DNA of 55,520 bases from an uncultured Campylobacteraceae bacterium. GTDB taxonomy: Bacteria > Campylobacterota > Campylobacteria > Campylobacterales > Arcobacteraceae. The DNA lies in assembly GCA_937138295.1 (NCBI GenBank), contig CAKZOX010000006.1:1-55520 (forward strand), in the 5' to 3' direction. The notes below the pieces were generated by a model. That model had not been told where the DNA came from. It was given only the letters and a program-made list of their open reading frames with translations, and ran no database searches. This document shows positions 1 to 8,005 of this stretch, piece by piece. The position numbers were made by a program, and so were the translations under genes. Every line of letters starts with the position of its first letter. Position 1 is the first letter of the stretch.

Positions 1-615
1 ATCGCAAATGAATATATGAATTTTATTTCTAATGGTGGAAAAGTTGTAGTTCAAATTGATAAATACAATTCAAAAGAAGATAAAAAACAAAAAATTAATC
101 ATCAAACATATTTTATAGAAGTTGAAGAGTTTGAAAAATTATCACTAATAAATCCAAAATACAATATTCATAGATACAAAATTAAAGGTAAAGTTTCAAA
201 ATATTTATTTGCATATGAAGATAGATTTTTAGCATCAAATCTTAAAACAAAAGAGATTGAAGAAGAATCTAGAACTCAGATTTTTAATAATACTCCAACT
301 ATTGGATGTAAAAAAGATACAGTAATTGGAAAAATCAATTATAAAAATAAAATAGTAAAAAAATACGTTGATAAACTTTATTCAATAAAAACTCCAAAAA
401 CTTCATCTTCAAAAGTTGAGAAAAAAAATAGTTTTAAATCTAAGAATATCAGAAAAAATATTTCAATTGAAAATCATTTAACAAAATGTGATGTTAATTT
501 AATATCAATTTGTAAAAACTTTAAATTTAAAACAATAGAGAAACTTCAAAAAAATAGATATTTAGGGTTTCCAATAAATACAACTAACTCCAATTTATTG
601 GAGGTAGTATCATGA
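1..615 (+). CDS. Hypothetical lysine-rich protein, 5' end probably outside the window
   Basis: The reading frame is open to the first base of the window, so the protein may begin upstream. The first in-window ATG is at 16, which would give 199 residues, but too little sequence precedes it to judge a ribosome binding site. The product is rich in Lys, Asn and Ser and clearly basic. I see no signal peptide, membrane segment or recognisable motif. The last third (about residues 120-160) is a low-complexity Lys/Ser linker. Its stop lies just after an imperfect inverted repeat (583-608). The neighbour is an ArdA-like gene, so this may be the edge of a mobile or accessory region. I do not recognise a family. 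Confidence 0.5.
   Translation: MANEYMNFISNGGKVVVQIDKYNSKEDKKQKINHQTYFIEVEEFEKLSLINPKYNIHRYKIKGKVSKYLFAYEDRFLASNLKTKEIEEESRTQIFNNTPTIGCKKDTVIGKINYKNKIVKKYVDKLYSIKTPKTSSSKVEKKNSFKSKNIRKNISIENHLTKCDVNLISICKNFKFKTIEKLQKNRYLGFPINTTNSNLLEVVS
583..608. repeat. Imperfect 12-bp inverted repeat flanked by a short direct repeat
   Basis: The left arm ACTAACTCCAAT (583-594) and right arm ATTGGAGGTAGT (597-608) pair at 11 of 12 positions around a TT centre. The 10-mer CCAATAAATA occurs on both sides, at 571-580 and 628-637. The repeat overlaps the 3' end of the first gene and no T-run follows, so it is not a standard terminator. Confidence 0.5.
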
Positions 616-660
616 CATAAAATCAATCCAATAAATAGTTAAAGAATCAAGTTATAGGTT

Positions 661-677
661 AAGAGTTTTAAACTCTT
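661..677. repeat. Short perfect hairpin between the first two genes
   Basis: AAGAGTTT and AAACTCTT pair around one T. It lies about 40 bases upstream of the ArdA-like gene. A-rich rather than T-rich DNA follows on the plus strand, so it could be a weak terminator for the upstream gene or a regulatory hairpin. I cannot tell which. Confidence 0.3.
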
Positions 678-715
678 AAATAAAAAATATTACAAAAAAT
701 AAAAGGACAATTATT

Positions 716-1243
716 ATGTTTAAAGAAGATTTAGAATTAGAAGATGTTTATGAAAGTTTAGTTTATCACGATGGTGTTTTAAGTGATTACCAATTTAGTA
801 TGAATCAAATGTCATATGATGAGTTAAATGAGTTAAGTAAGGAAATTTTTCAATACATTCAAAATGAATATCCTGAAAATGATGTTATATGGGATTTAAC
901 AGTTATCATATTAGATTATTTAGAAGAAAACTATGAGAACAATTTTGAAATAATAAGTTCAAATTATAATCAAAATCCTGATCATATTGAAACTTGTTGG
1001 AATATTTATACTGAAACAACAGGAAATAAAAATATCAAATATTTTTATGATAACTATGATAATTTTGATTTTTATCCAAATATTTCAAAAGAAGAATTTA
1101 TTGATATGATAGTAAATGAATATAAGTTTTTTGGAGAAAATATACCTCAAAGAGTTTTACATTATTTGGATTATGAAAAGATTTGGAATGAATTACAATT
1201 TGATTATTTATATTGTGAATATGGAGTTATGAGGAGAGATTAA
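716..1243 (+). CDS. ArdA-like antirestriction protein (acidic DNA mimic)
   Basis: This 175-residue protein has about 38 Asp/Glu against about 10 Lys/Arg, fitting a DNA-mimic protein. Two blocks resemble ArdA (for example Tn916 Orf18). One is an N-terminal block around residues 17-43 with a His-Asp followed by a Tyr-Asp-Glu-Leu-Asn-Glu-Leu stretch. The other is a C-terminal block around 127-165 with a Gly-Glu-x-x-Pro turn, then HYLDYEKIWNEL. ArdA proteins inhibit type I restriction enzymes by imitating bent B-DNA. The usual first beta domain of about 30 residues appears short or missing, and there is extra sequence in the middle. AGGAC precedes the ATG at a sensible distance. No restriction genes or other mobile genes are visible. 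The assignment rests on recalled motif similarity only. Confidence 0.5.
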   Translation: MFKEDLELEDVYESLVYHDGVLSDYQFSMNQMSYDELNELSKEIFQYIQNEYPENDVIWDLTVIILDYLEENYENNFEIISSNYNQNPDHIETCWNIYTETTGNKNIKYFYDNYDNFDFYPNISKEEFIDMIVNEYKFFGENIPQRVLHYLDYEKIWNELQFDYLYCEYGVMRRD

Positions 1244-1327
1244 TTTTCAATTCTCATTCTCATAAGTATATAACTAACTTTTAGATACAATACCTACTTT
1301 ATTAAAAAAAAGAATGTTTAGATATGG

Positions 1328-1389
1328 TAGTATGACACAAATAAAAAAGTATGACAATTTTTGACATACTTTTTCAAAAGTATGATACC
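1328..1389. repeat. Cluster of four AGTATGA-type repeats (three direct, one inverted)
   Basis: AGTATGA[C/T]A occurs at about 1329, 1348 and 1379 on the plus strand. An inverted copy, CATACT preceded by TGA, lies at 1362-1370. The second and third copies form a 10-bp stem: AAAAAGTATG at 1344-1353 pairs with CATACTTTTT at 1365-1374. The cluster sits in the 224-bp gap between the ArdA-like gene and the ABC-F gene. It looks like operator or iteron sites. Nothing else is evident in this gap. Confidence 0.5.
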
Positions 1390-1467
1390 ATTCAGTCAAT
1401 TTTAAGAAAATACATTTCTAAACATTGTTGATATAAGATACTATTTTATGGGAAACAAGAAAAACAA

Positions 1468-3429
1468 ATGGCACTAATTGACTTACAAAACATAAATAAG
1501 CAATACGACACAAAAGTTATTTTAAAAGATGTAAATTTTACCTTACTAGAGGGACAAAAGATTGCCGTAATTGGTCAAAATGGTCAAGGTAAATCAACAC
1601 TATTTAAAGTAATTATGGGTTCAACAGAACCAGATAGCGGTGAAATTTCTATTGATAAATCAGTAAAAATAGAAATGCTAGACCAGCAACCAAAATTTAA
1701 TGCTAATACAACTGTTAGACAAGCAATTGAAGATCAACTAGTTGAAATTAAAAAAGCAAAAAAAGAGTATGAAGAACTAACTTTAAAATTAGCAACTGAA
1801 TATGACAATAAAGAACTTCTAAACAGACAAAGTGAACTTGTAACTTATATTGAATTCCACAATGCTTGGGATATTGACAACATGATAGAAAGAGTTCTAA
1901 AAGAATTCAAACTAAAAGAGTATGAACATAAAGATGTAAACCTTCTAAGCGGAGGAGAACAAAGAAGAGTAAGTTTAGCAGGGCTAATTCTAAAAAAACC
2001 TGATGTTTTACTTTTAGATGAGCCTACAAATCACCTTGATGTATATATGGTTGAGTTTTTAGAAACTCTTTTAAACAAAAACAATTTCACACTTTTATTT
2101 ATTTCCCATGATAGATATTTCATTGATAATATCGCAACAAATGTTGTTGAAATAGATGGTGGAGTTCTTAGAAACTTTAATGGTGGTTATTCAAAATATC
2201 TAGAACAAAAACAGCAGATTTTAGAAAATATGCAAAAAGACCATGATAACTTAGTTCGATTAGTTAAAAGAGAAGCTCACTGGATGCAAAGAGGTGTTAC
2301 AGCTAGAAGAAAAAGAAATGAGAGAAGAAAATCTGAATATTTCGATTTAAAGAAAAAAGCTAAATCAAATCCTGCGTTGATTAGAAAAATGAGTTTAGAA
2401 CTACAAAGGGAACAAAAATCATTTAATACTGAAGAAAAGCAGCAAAATAAAAAGAAAATGCTTTATGAATTAGATGATATTTGTAAATCTTTAGGAAATA
2501 AAACTCTAATAAAAGATTTTACAACTAGAATTCTTCAAAAAGACACTATTGCAATTGTTGGACCAAATGGTAGTGGTAAATCAACTATGCTAAAAATCTT
2601 TATGGAAAAACTTGAAATTGATAGTGGAAGATTCAAAAAGGGTGACTTTGAAATAGGATATTTTGATCAACAAAGAGTTATGCTAAACAACGATAGAACT
2701 CTGATTGAAACATTCTGTCCCAATGGTGGAGATAGAGTAGAATTAGATGATGGAAGAAATATGCATGTTTATGGATATCTTAAAAACTTCTTATTTCCAA
2801 AAGAATACCTTGATAAAAAAATAGGTCTTTTAAGTGGTGGAGAAAAAAACAGAGTTGCCCTAGCCTTACTTTTCACTAAAAAAGTTGATTGTCTTATTTT
2901 AGATGAGCCTACAAATGACCTTGATATTCCAACTATCAATATTCTTGAAGAGTATCTTCAAAACTTCCAAGGTGCACTTATTTTTGTAAGTCACGATAGA
3001 TATTTTGTTGATAAAATTGCAAAAAAATTATTTGTATTTAAAGGTCATGGTTTAGTTGAAGAGAGTTTTCAACCTTATACTGAGTATCTTGAGATTGAAA
3101 AAGAAATTCAAGAACTTGAAGAGTTTGAAAAAGATATGGAAAAAGAATCAAAACAAAAAGAAGAAAAGATTCAAGATACTCCAAACAAAAAGAAACAAAC
3201 AAAACTATCATATAAAGACCAAAGAGACTATGATATGTTACCAGAACAAATCGATGAACTTGAAAATACAATAGAAGAGTTAAATGCTTGTCTAATGGAC
3301 CCTGCTTGTTATGAACAAAAAGGAATTGTAGCTGTTTCAAATGAACTTGATGAAGTTAAAAAAACATACGAAGAAAAAGTAGAAAGATTTTTAGAATTAG
3401 AAGAACTTGTAGAAAGTTTTAAAAACTAA
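1468..3429 (+). CDS. ABC-F family ATPase (Uup-like)
   Basis: This 653-residue soluble protein has two ABC ATPase domains and no membrane segment. The first has Walker A GQNGQGKST (residues 36-44), LSGGE near 160 and DEPTNHLD near 183. The second has GPNGSGKST near 365, LSGGE near 454 and DEPTNDLD near 480. An Arg/Lys-rich linker joins them, and a charged coiled-coil tail (about 535-650) resembles the C-terminal domain of Uup. ABC-F proteins act on ribosomes or, for Uup, also on branched DNA; they are not transporters. The length matches Uup (about 635). The subfamily assignment is inferred from the C-terminal coil. Upstream lies the AGTATGA repeat cluster, which could include its control region. 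Confidence 0.85.
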   Translation: MALIDLQNINKQYDTKVILKDVNFTLLEGQKIAVIGQNGQGKSTLFKVIMGSTEPDSGEISIDKSVKIEMLDQQPKFNANTTVRQAIEDQLVEIKKAKKEYEELTLKLATEYDNKELLNRQSELVTYIEFHNAWDIDNMIERVLKEFKLKEYEHKDVNLLSGGEQRRVSLAGLILKKPDVLLLDEPTNHLDVYMVEFLETLLNKNNFTLLFISHDRYFIDNIATNVVEIDGGVLRNFNGGYSKYLEQKQQILENMQKDHDNLVRLVKREAHWMQRGVTARRKRNERRKSEYFDLKKKAKSNPALIRKMSLELQREQKSFNTEEKQQNKKKMLYELDDICKSLGNKTLIKDFTTRILQKDTIAIVGPNGSGKSTMLKIFMEKLEIDSGRFKKGDFEIGYFDQQRVMLNNDRTLIETFCPNGGDRVELDDGRNMHVYGYLKNFLFPKEYLDKKIGLLSGGEKNRVALALLFTKKVDCLILDEPTNDLDIPTINILEEYLQNFQGALIFVSHDRYFVDKIAKKLFVFKGHGLVEESFQPYTEYLEIEKEIQELEEFEKDMEKESKQKEEKIQDTPNKKKQTKLSYKDQRDYDMLPEQIDELENTIEELNACLMDPACYEQKGIVAVSNELDEVKKTYEEKVERFLELEELVESFKN

Positions 3430-3434
3430 AAAGA

Positions 3435-3440
3435 TATAAT
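3435..3440 (+). promoter_or_regulatory. -10 element for the yqeY-like gene
   Basis: TATAAT lies 27 bases upstream of the AUG at 3468, with AAGGA (3458-3462) as the ribosome binding site. Campylobacterota promoters commonly rely on the -10 box in A/T-rich surroundings. Confidence 0.5.
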
Positions 3441-3467
3441 AGAAAATTATTTATTTGAAGGAATTTT

Positions 3468-3911
3468 ATGACATTAAAACAACAACTAAAAGATGACGTT
3501 AAAACTGCAATGAGAGAAAAAAACGTTGTAAAAAGAGATACTGTTAGAGCTATCAATACTATGATTAAACAAATTGAAGTAGACGAAAGAAAAGAATTAA
3601 CAGATGAAGAAATCATCAAATTAATTCAAAAAGGTATCAAACAAAGAGAAGAATCAATTGTTCAATACACAGAAGCAGGAAGAGATGATTTAGCTGCTAA
3701 AGAAAAAGAACAAGCTGATATTTTTAAAGAATATTTACCAAAACAACTAACAGATGATGAATTAGAAGCACAATTAAAAGATTTAATCATCGAAATCAAA
3801 GCTGAAACTATGAAAGATATAGGAAAAGTAATGGGACAAGCTAGCAAAAAATTTGCAGGAATTGCAGATGGAAAAAGAATTAACGAGACAGCAAAAAAAT
3901 TATTATCATAA
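3468..3911 (+). CDS. GatB/YqeY domain-containing protein
   Basis: This 147-residue protein matches the YqeY family in length and pattern: an N-terminal helical half starting LKQQLKDDVKTAMREK, the motif around VKRDTVRAINTMIKQ, a central EYLPKQLTDDEL block and a C-terminal segment ending in a G-K-V-M-G-x-A-x-K pattern. The family is related to the tail domain of the GatB amidotransferase subunit and is thought to bind tRNA, but its exact role is unclear. It has its own -10 box and an AAGGA ribosome binding site. The next gene, a diguanylate cyclase, starts 25 bases downstream, so the two may be co-transcribed. Confidence 0.9.
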   Translation: MTLKQQLKDDVKTAMREKNVVKRDTVRAINTMIKQIEVDERKELTDEEIIKLIQKGIKQREESIVQYTEAGRDDLAAKEKEQADIFKEYLPKQLTDDELEAQLKDLIIEIKAETMKDIGKVMGQASKKFAGIADGKRINETAKKLLS

Positions 3912-3935
3912 AAAAATCTAAACACAAGAGAAACT

Positions 3936-5042
3936 ATGGACAGAAAATTTCAAAATATTGTTAATCAACTTTGTAAAAGTGAACAAGAAATTGTCGCTAA
4001 AAATAAAATTGACAATCTAGAAAAGCTAATTCCTTTATTACTAAAGAGAGTTCCTTATCAAAATAGTGATGAACTTATCAAAACAATAATGGAAGCTTTA
4101 AGACCATCAATGCCTGAAAACGAAGATGATGAATTTAATAACCTGTTTGAAAAATTAACAGTTAATCCAAAGTTAATCTTTGAATCTAAGACATTAGATG
4201 AAATAAAAAGTCTGATTGATAAAAGAGTTACAAACGATAAGAAAAACCTTATTAAAAAAACTTCTGATGTTTCTTCTTTTATAACATCAATGAAAACTGA
4301 ACTAGATGAAGCTATATCTTTTAGTGGAACTAGTTCTAAAGCTATTCATGATATGAAAGAGCAAATTGTTACAGTAAACAATGAATGCGATAAAGATCTT
4401 TTAAATGAGTTCAAAGAACAATTAATAAACATATCAACAAATATAGAAAATGAAATGTGTAAAGTTACAGCAAACCTAAAAGATAGAACTGAAAAGATTT
4501 CTGAACTTCAAAAACAAATTGATTCACTAGAAGGTGAACTAAAAAGAACAAAAACGGAAAGTAAAACAGACTATTTAACAGGATTACTAACTAGAAGAGC
4601 TTTTGATGAAGAATCAGATAAGTTTGAATCTAGATTTGTAAGAGATGGTGATAAATTTGCTGTAGTTTTCTTTGACTTAGACCACTTCAAAAAAATCAAT
4701 GATAAATATGGTCATGAAGGTGGAGATGTAGTTTTATACACATTTGCTAAAATACTTGATAAAGGTACTAGAAAAACAGATATCCTTTGTAGATATGGTG
4801 GAGAAGAGTTTGTAGCTTTAATTCATTATAAAGACAAAAAAGAAGTAATTGGTTATGTAAATAGAGTAAAAACTATTATAGATAGCAATAGCTTTGTATA
4901 TAATCAAAATAAAATAAAAGTTAGATTTTCGGCTGGAATATCTTTTAGAGAAGAGAATAAGAACTTCAAAGATTCACTAAGACATGCAGATGATAAACTA
5001 TATGAAGCAAAAGAATCAGGAAGAAATCAAATTAAATATTAG
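3936..5042 (+). CDS. GGDEF diguanylate cyclase
   Basis: This 368-residue soluble protein has a helical N-terminal half (about 1-205), ending in a coiled coil, and a C-terminal GGDEF domain (about 209-366). The active-site loop is GGEEF (288-292), compatible with activity. The inhibitory I-site RxxD is present as Arg279-Lys-Thr-Asp282, five residues before the loop, so product inhibition is expected. The metal-binding stretch FFDLDHFKKIND is intact. It would make cyclic di-GMP from two GTP. There is no membrane segment, so the input is cytoplasmic and unknown. A histidine kinase gene lies convergent immediately downstream, and the c-di-GMP-linked YajQ protein is encoded elsewhere in the window. 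Confidence 0.92.
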   Translation: MDRKFQNIVNQLCKSEQEIVAKNKIDNLEKLIPLLLKRVPYQNSDELIKTIMEALRPSMPENEDDEFNNLFEKLTVNPKLIFESKTLDEIKSLIDKRVTNDKKNLIKKTSDVSSFITSMKTELDEAISFSGTSSKAIHDMKEQIVTVNNECDKDLLNEFKEQLINISTNIENEMCKVTANLKDRTEKISELQKQIDSLEGELKRTKTESKTDYLTGLLTRRAFDEESDKFESRFVRDGDKFAVVFFDLDHFKKINDKYGHEGGDVVLYTFAKILDKGTRKTDILCRYGGEEFVALIHYKDKKEVIGYVNRVKTIIDSNSFVYNQNKIKVRFSAGISFREENKNFKDSLRHADDKLYEAKESGRNQIKY

Positions 5043-5047
5043 ATTTC

Positions 5048-6229
5048 TTAGATTCTAATCTCAAAACAAGCATTTGAGTTTTCATTATAGGCTTTTATAT
5101 CTCCATTAAAATGTCTATTTATGACGATTTTACAAATAGACAAACCAAGTCCTGTACCAGTTTCTTTTGTAGTAACATGTCTATTAAACAACTTTGTAGG
5201 CAATAATTCACTTGGAATTTCTCCTGCATTATCACTTATATTCAAAAACAATTCATCATCAATATTTTTGATTTTTATAAATATTTTATTATCAGTATTT
5301 TTTGAAAATTTATCAAGGGCGTTATTTATTATACTTAAAATAACTTGGGCAAAATCATTTTCATATCCATAAATTAATGCATCATCTTTTTCAAAATCTT
5401 TAACAATATTGACATTAAACTCTTTTGTTTTATGTAATAATATATTTAATACATTTTCAACGGTAATATTTACAGAAAACTCTTTTTTCTCTTTGTTTAA
5501 AGAAAAGAAATTTCTAAAATTATCAGAAGTTTCTAGCATAAATTTTACTTGCTTATTTATTTGTTCATTATTTTTAATAAGCTCATTAATATCAAGGTTT
5601 TCATCACTATATAAAACTTCATTAAAATTTGAAACCATAGAAATCACACTTAGGGGCTGTTTCCACTGATGTAAGATATTATCAAGCATTGAGCCCATTT
5701 CAGCCATTTTTGATTGTTGCATTAATGTTGTTTCTAACTCTATTAGAAGAGCATTTTTGATAACCATTGATGTGTATGTAGCTATAATTGATAAATATTG
5801 TAAATCACTTTCAGAAAACTTTCCAGAATTTTTATTTAATACCTGTAATACGCCCACACAATTTTTATGGGAGTCAAGTAAAGGAATAGCAATAATTTGC
5901 TCTGTTATAAAACCAGTTTCTTTATCAATATTTCTATTAAATCTTCTATCATTGTACGGGTCAAGAACAATTTGAGCCTCTTTTTTAGTAGCTGCATAAC
6001 CAGCAATACCTTTAGAAGCATCAAATCTTATCTCTTTTGATACACCTTTAGCTACTTTAGTCCAAAGTTCATTTGTACTTTCTTCATAGATATATAAAGA
6101 GGCCCTTTGTGCATTAATCAAGTTTTTTGAGAAATCGCATACCTCATCTAATAAATAATCTAGATTTGTTTCTTCTGAAATTAGTCTTGCAAAATCTAAA
6201 ATAATATCTAGCTTATTTTTATAATCCAT
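5048..6229 (-). CDS. Cytoplasmic GAF-domain sensor histidine kinase
   Basis: About 393 residues from the chosen ATG at 6229, which has AAGGA five bases upstream. An ATG at 6256 would add nine residues but lacks a ribosome binding site. A GAF domain fills roughly residues 24-160. It is followed by a HisKA-like segment with the phospho-acceptor box HQWKQPL, then a HATPase domain with N box (NNALD), G1 (DNAGE) and G2 (GTGLGLS). No membrane segment is seen, so it should sense a small cytoplasmic ligand or redox state. No response regulator gene is adjacent. The HQWKQPL variant recurs in two other kinases in this window. Confidence 0.9.
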   Translation of the reverse strand: MDYKNKLDIILDFARLISEETNLDYLLDEVCDFSKNLINAQRASLYIYEESTNELWTKVAKGVSKEIRFDASKGIAGYAATKKEAQIVLDPYNDRRFNRNIDKETGFITEQIIAIPLLDSHKNCVGVLQVLNKNSGKFSESDLQYLSIIATYTSMVIKNALLIELETTLMQQSKMAEMGSMLDNILHQWKQPLSVISMVSNFNEVLYSDENLDINELIKNNEQINKQVKFMLETSDNFRNFFSLNKEKKEFSVNITVENVLNILLHKTKEFNVNIVKDFEKDDALIYGYENDFAQVILSIINNALDKFSKNTDNKIFIKIKNIDDELFLNISDNAGEIPSELLPTKLFNRHVTTKETGTGLGLSICKIVINRHFNGDIKAYNENSNACFEIRI

Positions 6230-6295
6230 CAATTTCCTTGGTTTTAATTTCATCATAACATAAAATTTTATTCATTTGTGATAAAAATAACAAAA

Positions 6296-7075
6296 TTACA
6301 ATATTTTCTCTTGCCCTAGTCTATAGATAGCAAAATCATACTTTACAGGATCATTGTCATCAAACTGTTTAAGTTTATTTGTGACCTCAATTGCAGATTT
6401 TAAATCATATGTTTTTCTTTTTAAAAGTCCTAATCTTTTTGAGACATTAAAAGTATGAGTATCTAAAGGCATGATTAAATCTTTTTTTTCAACACCTTTC
6501 CATAATCCCATATCAAGTTCATCATTTCTTATCATCCATCTAAGATACATAAACCATCTTTTATTAGTTGAATTACCAATATGTTTGATTAGATTTTCTT
6601 TATCTCTTTTTAATCCACTTCCAACTAAAAAATTGTAACCTTGAGATTTATAAGGATTTACTTTTCTAATTTCATTCATTAGAAAATCTAAACCTTCTAA
6701 TAAAGAATGTTCATTTTTATATGCTTTGTAAAAAAGATCATTTAAACTATTTTCTTCTCTTAATCTTTTTAAGGCTATAAAGAAATTTATTACATCGTCA
6801 CTATTTTGAAATCTATAATAATATCCTTGAAGTTCTTTTTTTATTAAATCTTCATTTTCATCTAAAAGTTCAAAATTTAAACTATCTAAAAACTTTATAA
6901 TCAACGATGCTTTTCCATAACCAAATAAAGCACATGCTAAAGCTATATATTCATCTTTAAATTTTCTAGCTATAAAAAGAGGATCAGGTTTTTCTATTGA
7001 AAGTTCATTTTCTTTATTTCTTGAATTTACTTCTTTGTCTAATAATTCTTTTAATTTTAAATCTTTTTGAGTCAT
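6296..7075 (-). CDS. TIGR02757 (DUF2400) family protein
   Basis: This 259-residue protein matches the TIGR02757 family by its overall pattern: PDPLFIARKF near the start, IALACALFGYGKA, then a central GYYYRFQ segment, then VGSGLKRDKENL, KRWFMYLRWMIR and LIMPLDTHTFNVSKRLGL. The last blocks recall the helix-hairpin-helix fold of DNA glycosylases, to which this family is distantly related. No enzymatic activity is established to my knowledge. It is transcribed divergently from the SDR gene at 7156. Confidence 0.85.
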   Translation of the reverse strand: MTQKDLKLKELLDKEVNSRNKENELSIEKPDPLFIARKFKDEYIALACALFGYGKASLIIKFLDSLNFELLDENEDLIKKELQGYYYRFQNSDDVINFFIALKRLREENSLNDLFYKAYKNEHSLLEGLDFLMNEIRKVNPYKSQGYNFLVGSGLKRDKENLIKHIGNSTNKRWFMYLRWMIRNDELDMGLWKGVEKKDLIMPLDTHTFNVSKRLGLLKRKTYDLKSAIEVTNKLKQFDDNDPVKYDFAIYRLGQEKIL

Positions 7076-7117
7076 TTAAATCTTTTTTCTAAAATTTTAC
7101 TTGTATATTTGAATTTG

Positions 7118-7123
7118 TATGAT
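7118..7123 (+). promoter_or_regulatory. -10 element for the SDR gene
   Basis: TATGAT, preceded by a T-rich stretch, lies 33 bases before the ATG at 7156 in the divergent intergenic region. Confidence 0.4.
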
Positions 7124-7155
7124 AGCATTTCAAAAAAGATAGCTAGGTTAATTTA

Positions 7156-7977
7156 ATGAAAAATATATTAATTACTGGATGTTCAACTGGTATTGGTTTT
7201 GAAACAGCACTTTATTTGAAACAAAATGGTATAAAAGTTTATGCAACGGCAAGAAAAAATAAAGATGTAAAATACTTAAGAGGCTTTGGCTTAGAAGTTT
7301 TTAAATTAGATGTTAGAGATAGTAAGCAAATAAGCCATGTATTAGATGAAATCATCAAAAATGACATGAAACTAGATGCTGTATTCAACAACGCAGGATA
7401 TGGTCAACCAGGTGCTGTGGAAGATGTTAGTGTAAAAACTTTAAGAAAACAGTTTGAAACAAATGTTTTTGGACTTCATGAAGTAAATCTTCAAGCTCTA
7501 AAAATATTTAGAAAACAAGGCTATGGAAAAATTATTAATCACAGTTCTGTATTAGGAATAATTTCGCTTAGATTTAGAGGGGCTTATAATGCTAGTAAAT
7601 ATGCTATTGAAGGTTTAAGTGATACATTAAGACTTGAAACACATGATGATAATATATTTATAAGTTCAATAAATACAGGGCCTGTAACTTCAAAATTTAG
7701 AGAAAATGCTCTAAAAAAATTCAATAAAAACATTGATATTCAAAATAGTCATTTCAAAACTTTATATGAGGAAGAACTAAAAGGTAGATTAGAAAAAAAA
7801 GAAGATACAACTCCTTTTACTTTACCAGCAAGTAGTGTAGCTAAAGTAGTTCTTAAAATAATGAATACAAATAAACCAAAACCTAGATATTATGTCACAA
7901 AAGCTACATATATATTAGGCTACTTAAAAAGAGTATTAAGTACTAGCTTACTTGATAAAATTTTAGTGAAGATATAA
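7156..7977 (+). CDS. Short-chain dehydrogenase/reductase
   Basis: This 273-residue classical SDR has the NAD(P)-binding motif TGCSTGIG (7-14), NNAG (78-81), Ser130/Ser131 and the catalytic pair Tyr144 and Lys148 (YNASK). The C-terminal extension of about 80 residues with hydrophobic segments resembles SDRs that act on lipid or steroid-like substrates. The substrate cannot be told from sequence. The gene stands alone, with its own -10 box and a shared terminator hairpin with the convergent lipoprotein gene. Confidence 0.88.
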   Translation: MKNILITGCSTGIGFETALYLKQNGIKVYATARKNKDVKYLRGFGLEVFKLDVRDSKQISHVLDEIIKNDMKLDAVFNNAGYGQPGAVEDVSVKTLRKQFETNVFGLHEVNLQALKIFRKQGYGKIINHSSVLGIISLRFRGAYNASKYAIEGLSDTLRLETHDDNIFISSINTGPVTSKFRENALKKFNKNIDIQNSHFKTLYEEELKGRLEKKEDTTPFTLPASSVAKVVLKIMNTNKPKPRYYVTKATYILGYLKRVLSTSLLDKILVKI

Positions 7978-8005
7978 AAAAGACTTAGTTATTTTTCATA
8001 TCTTC
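7968..8005. terminator. Bidirectional terminator between convergent genes
   Basis: GAAGATAT (7968-7975) pairs with ATATCTTC (7998-8005). The stem extends inward through an A-run facing a T-run, with one mismatch. It overlaps the stop codons of both the SDR and the lipoprotein gene and should end transcription both ways. Confidence 0.6.

Noticed and set aside
1328..1389. Possible CRISPR array from the AGTATGA repeats
   Set aside because: The repeats are about 9 bases with irregular spacing and one inverted copy, unlike a CRISPR repeat-spacer pattern; no cas gene is present.
6230..6256. Nine-residue longer start for the GAF kinase at 6256
   Set aside because: AAGGA lies directly before the ATG at 6229, while nothing useful precedes 6256.
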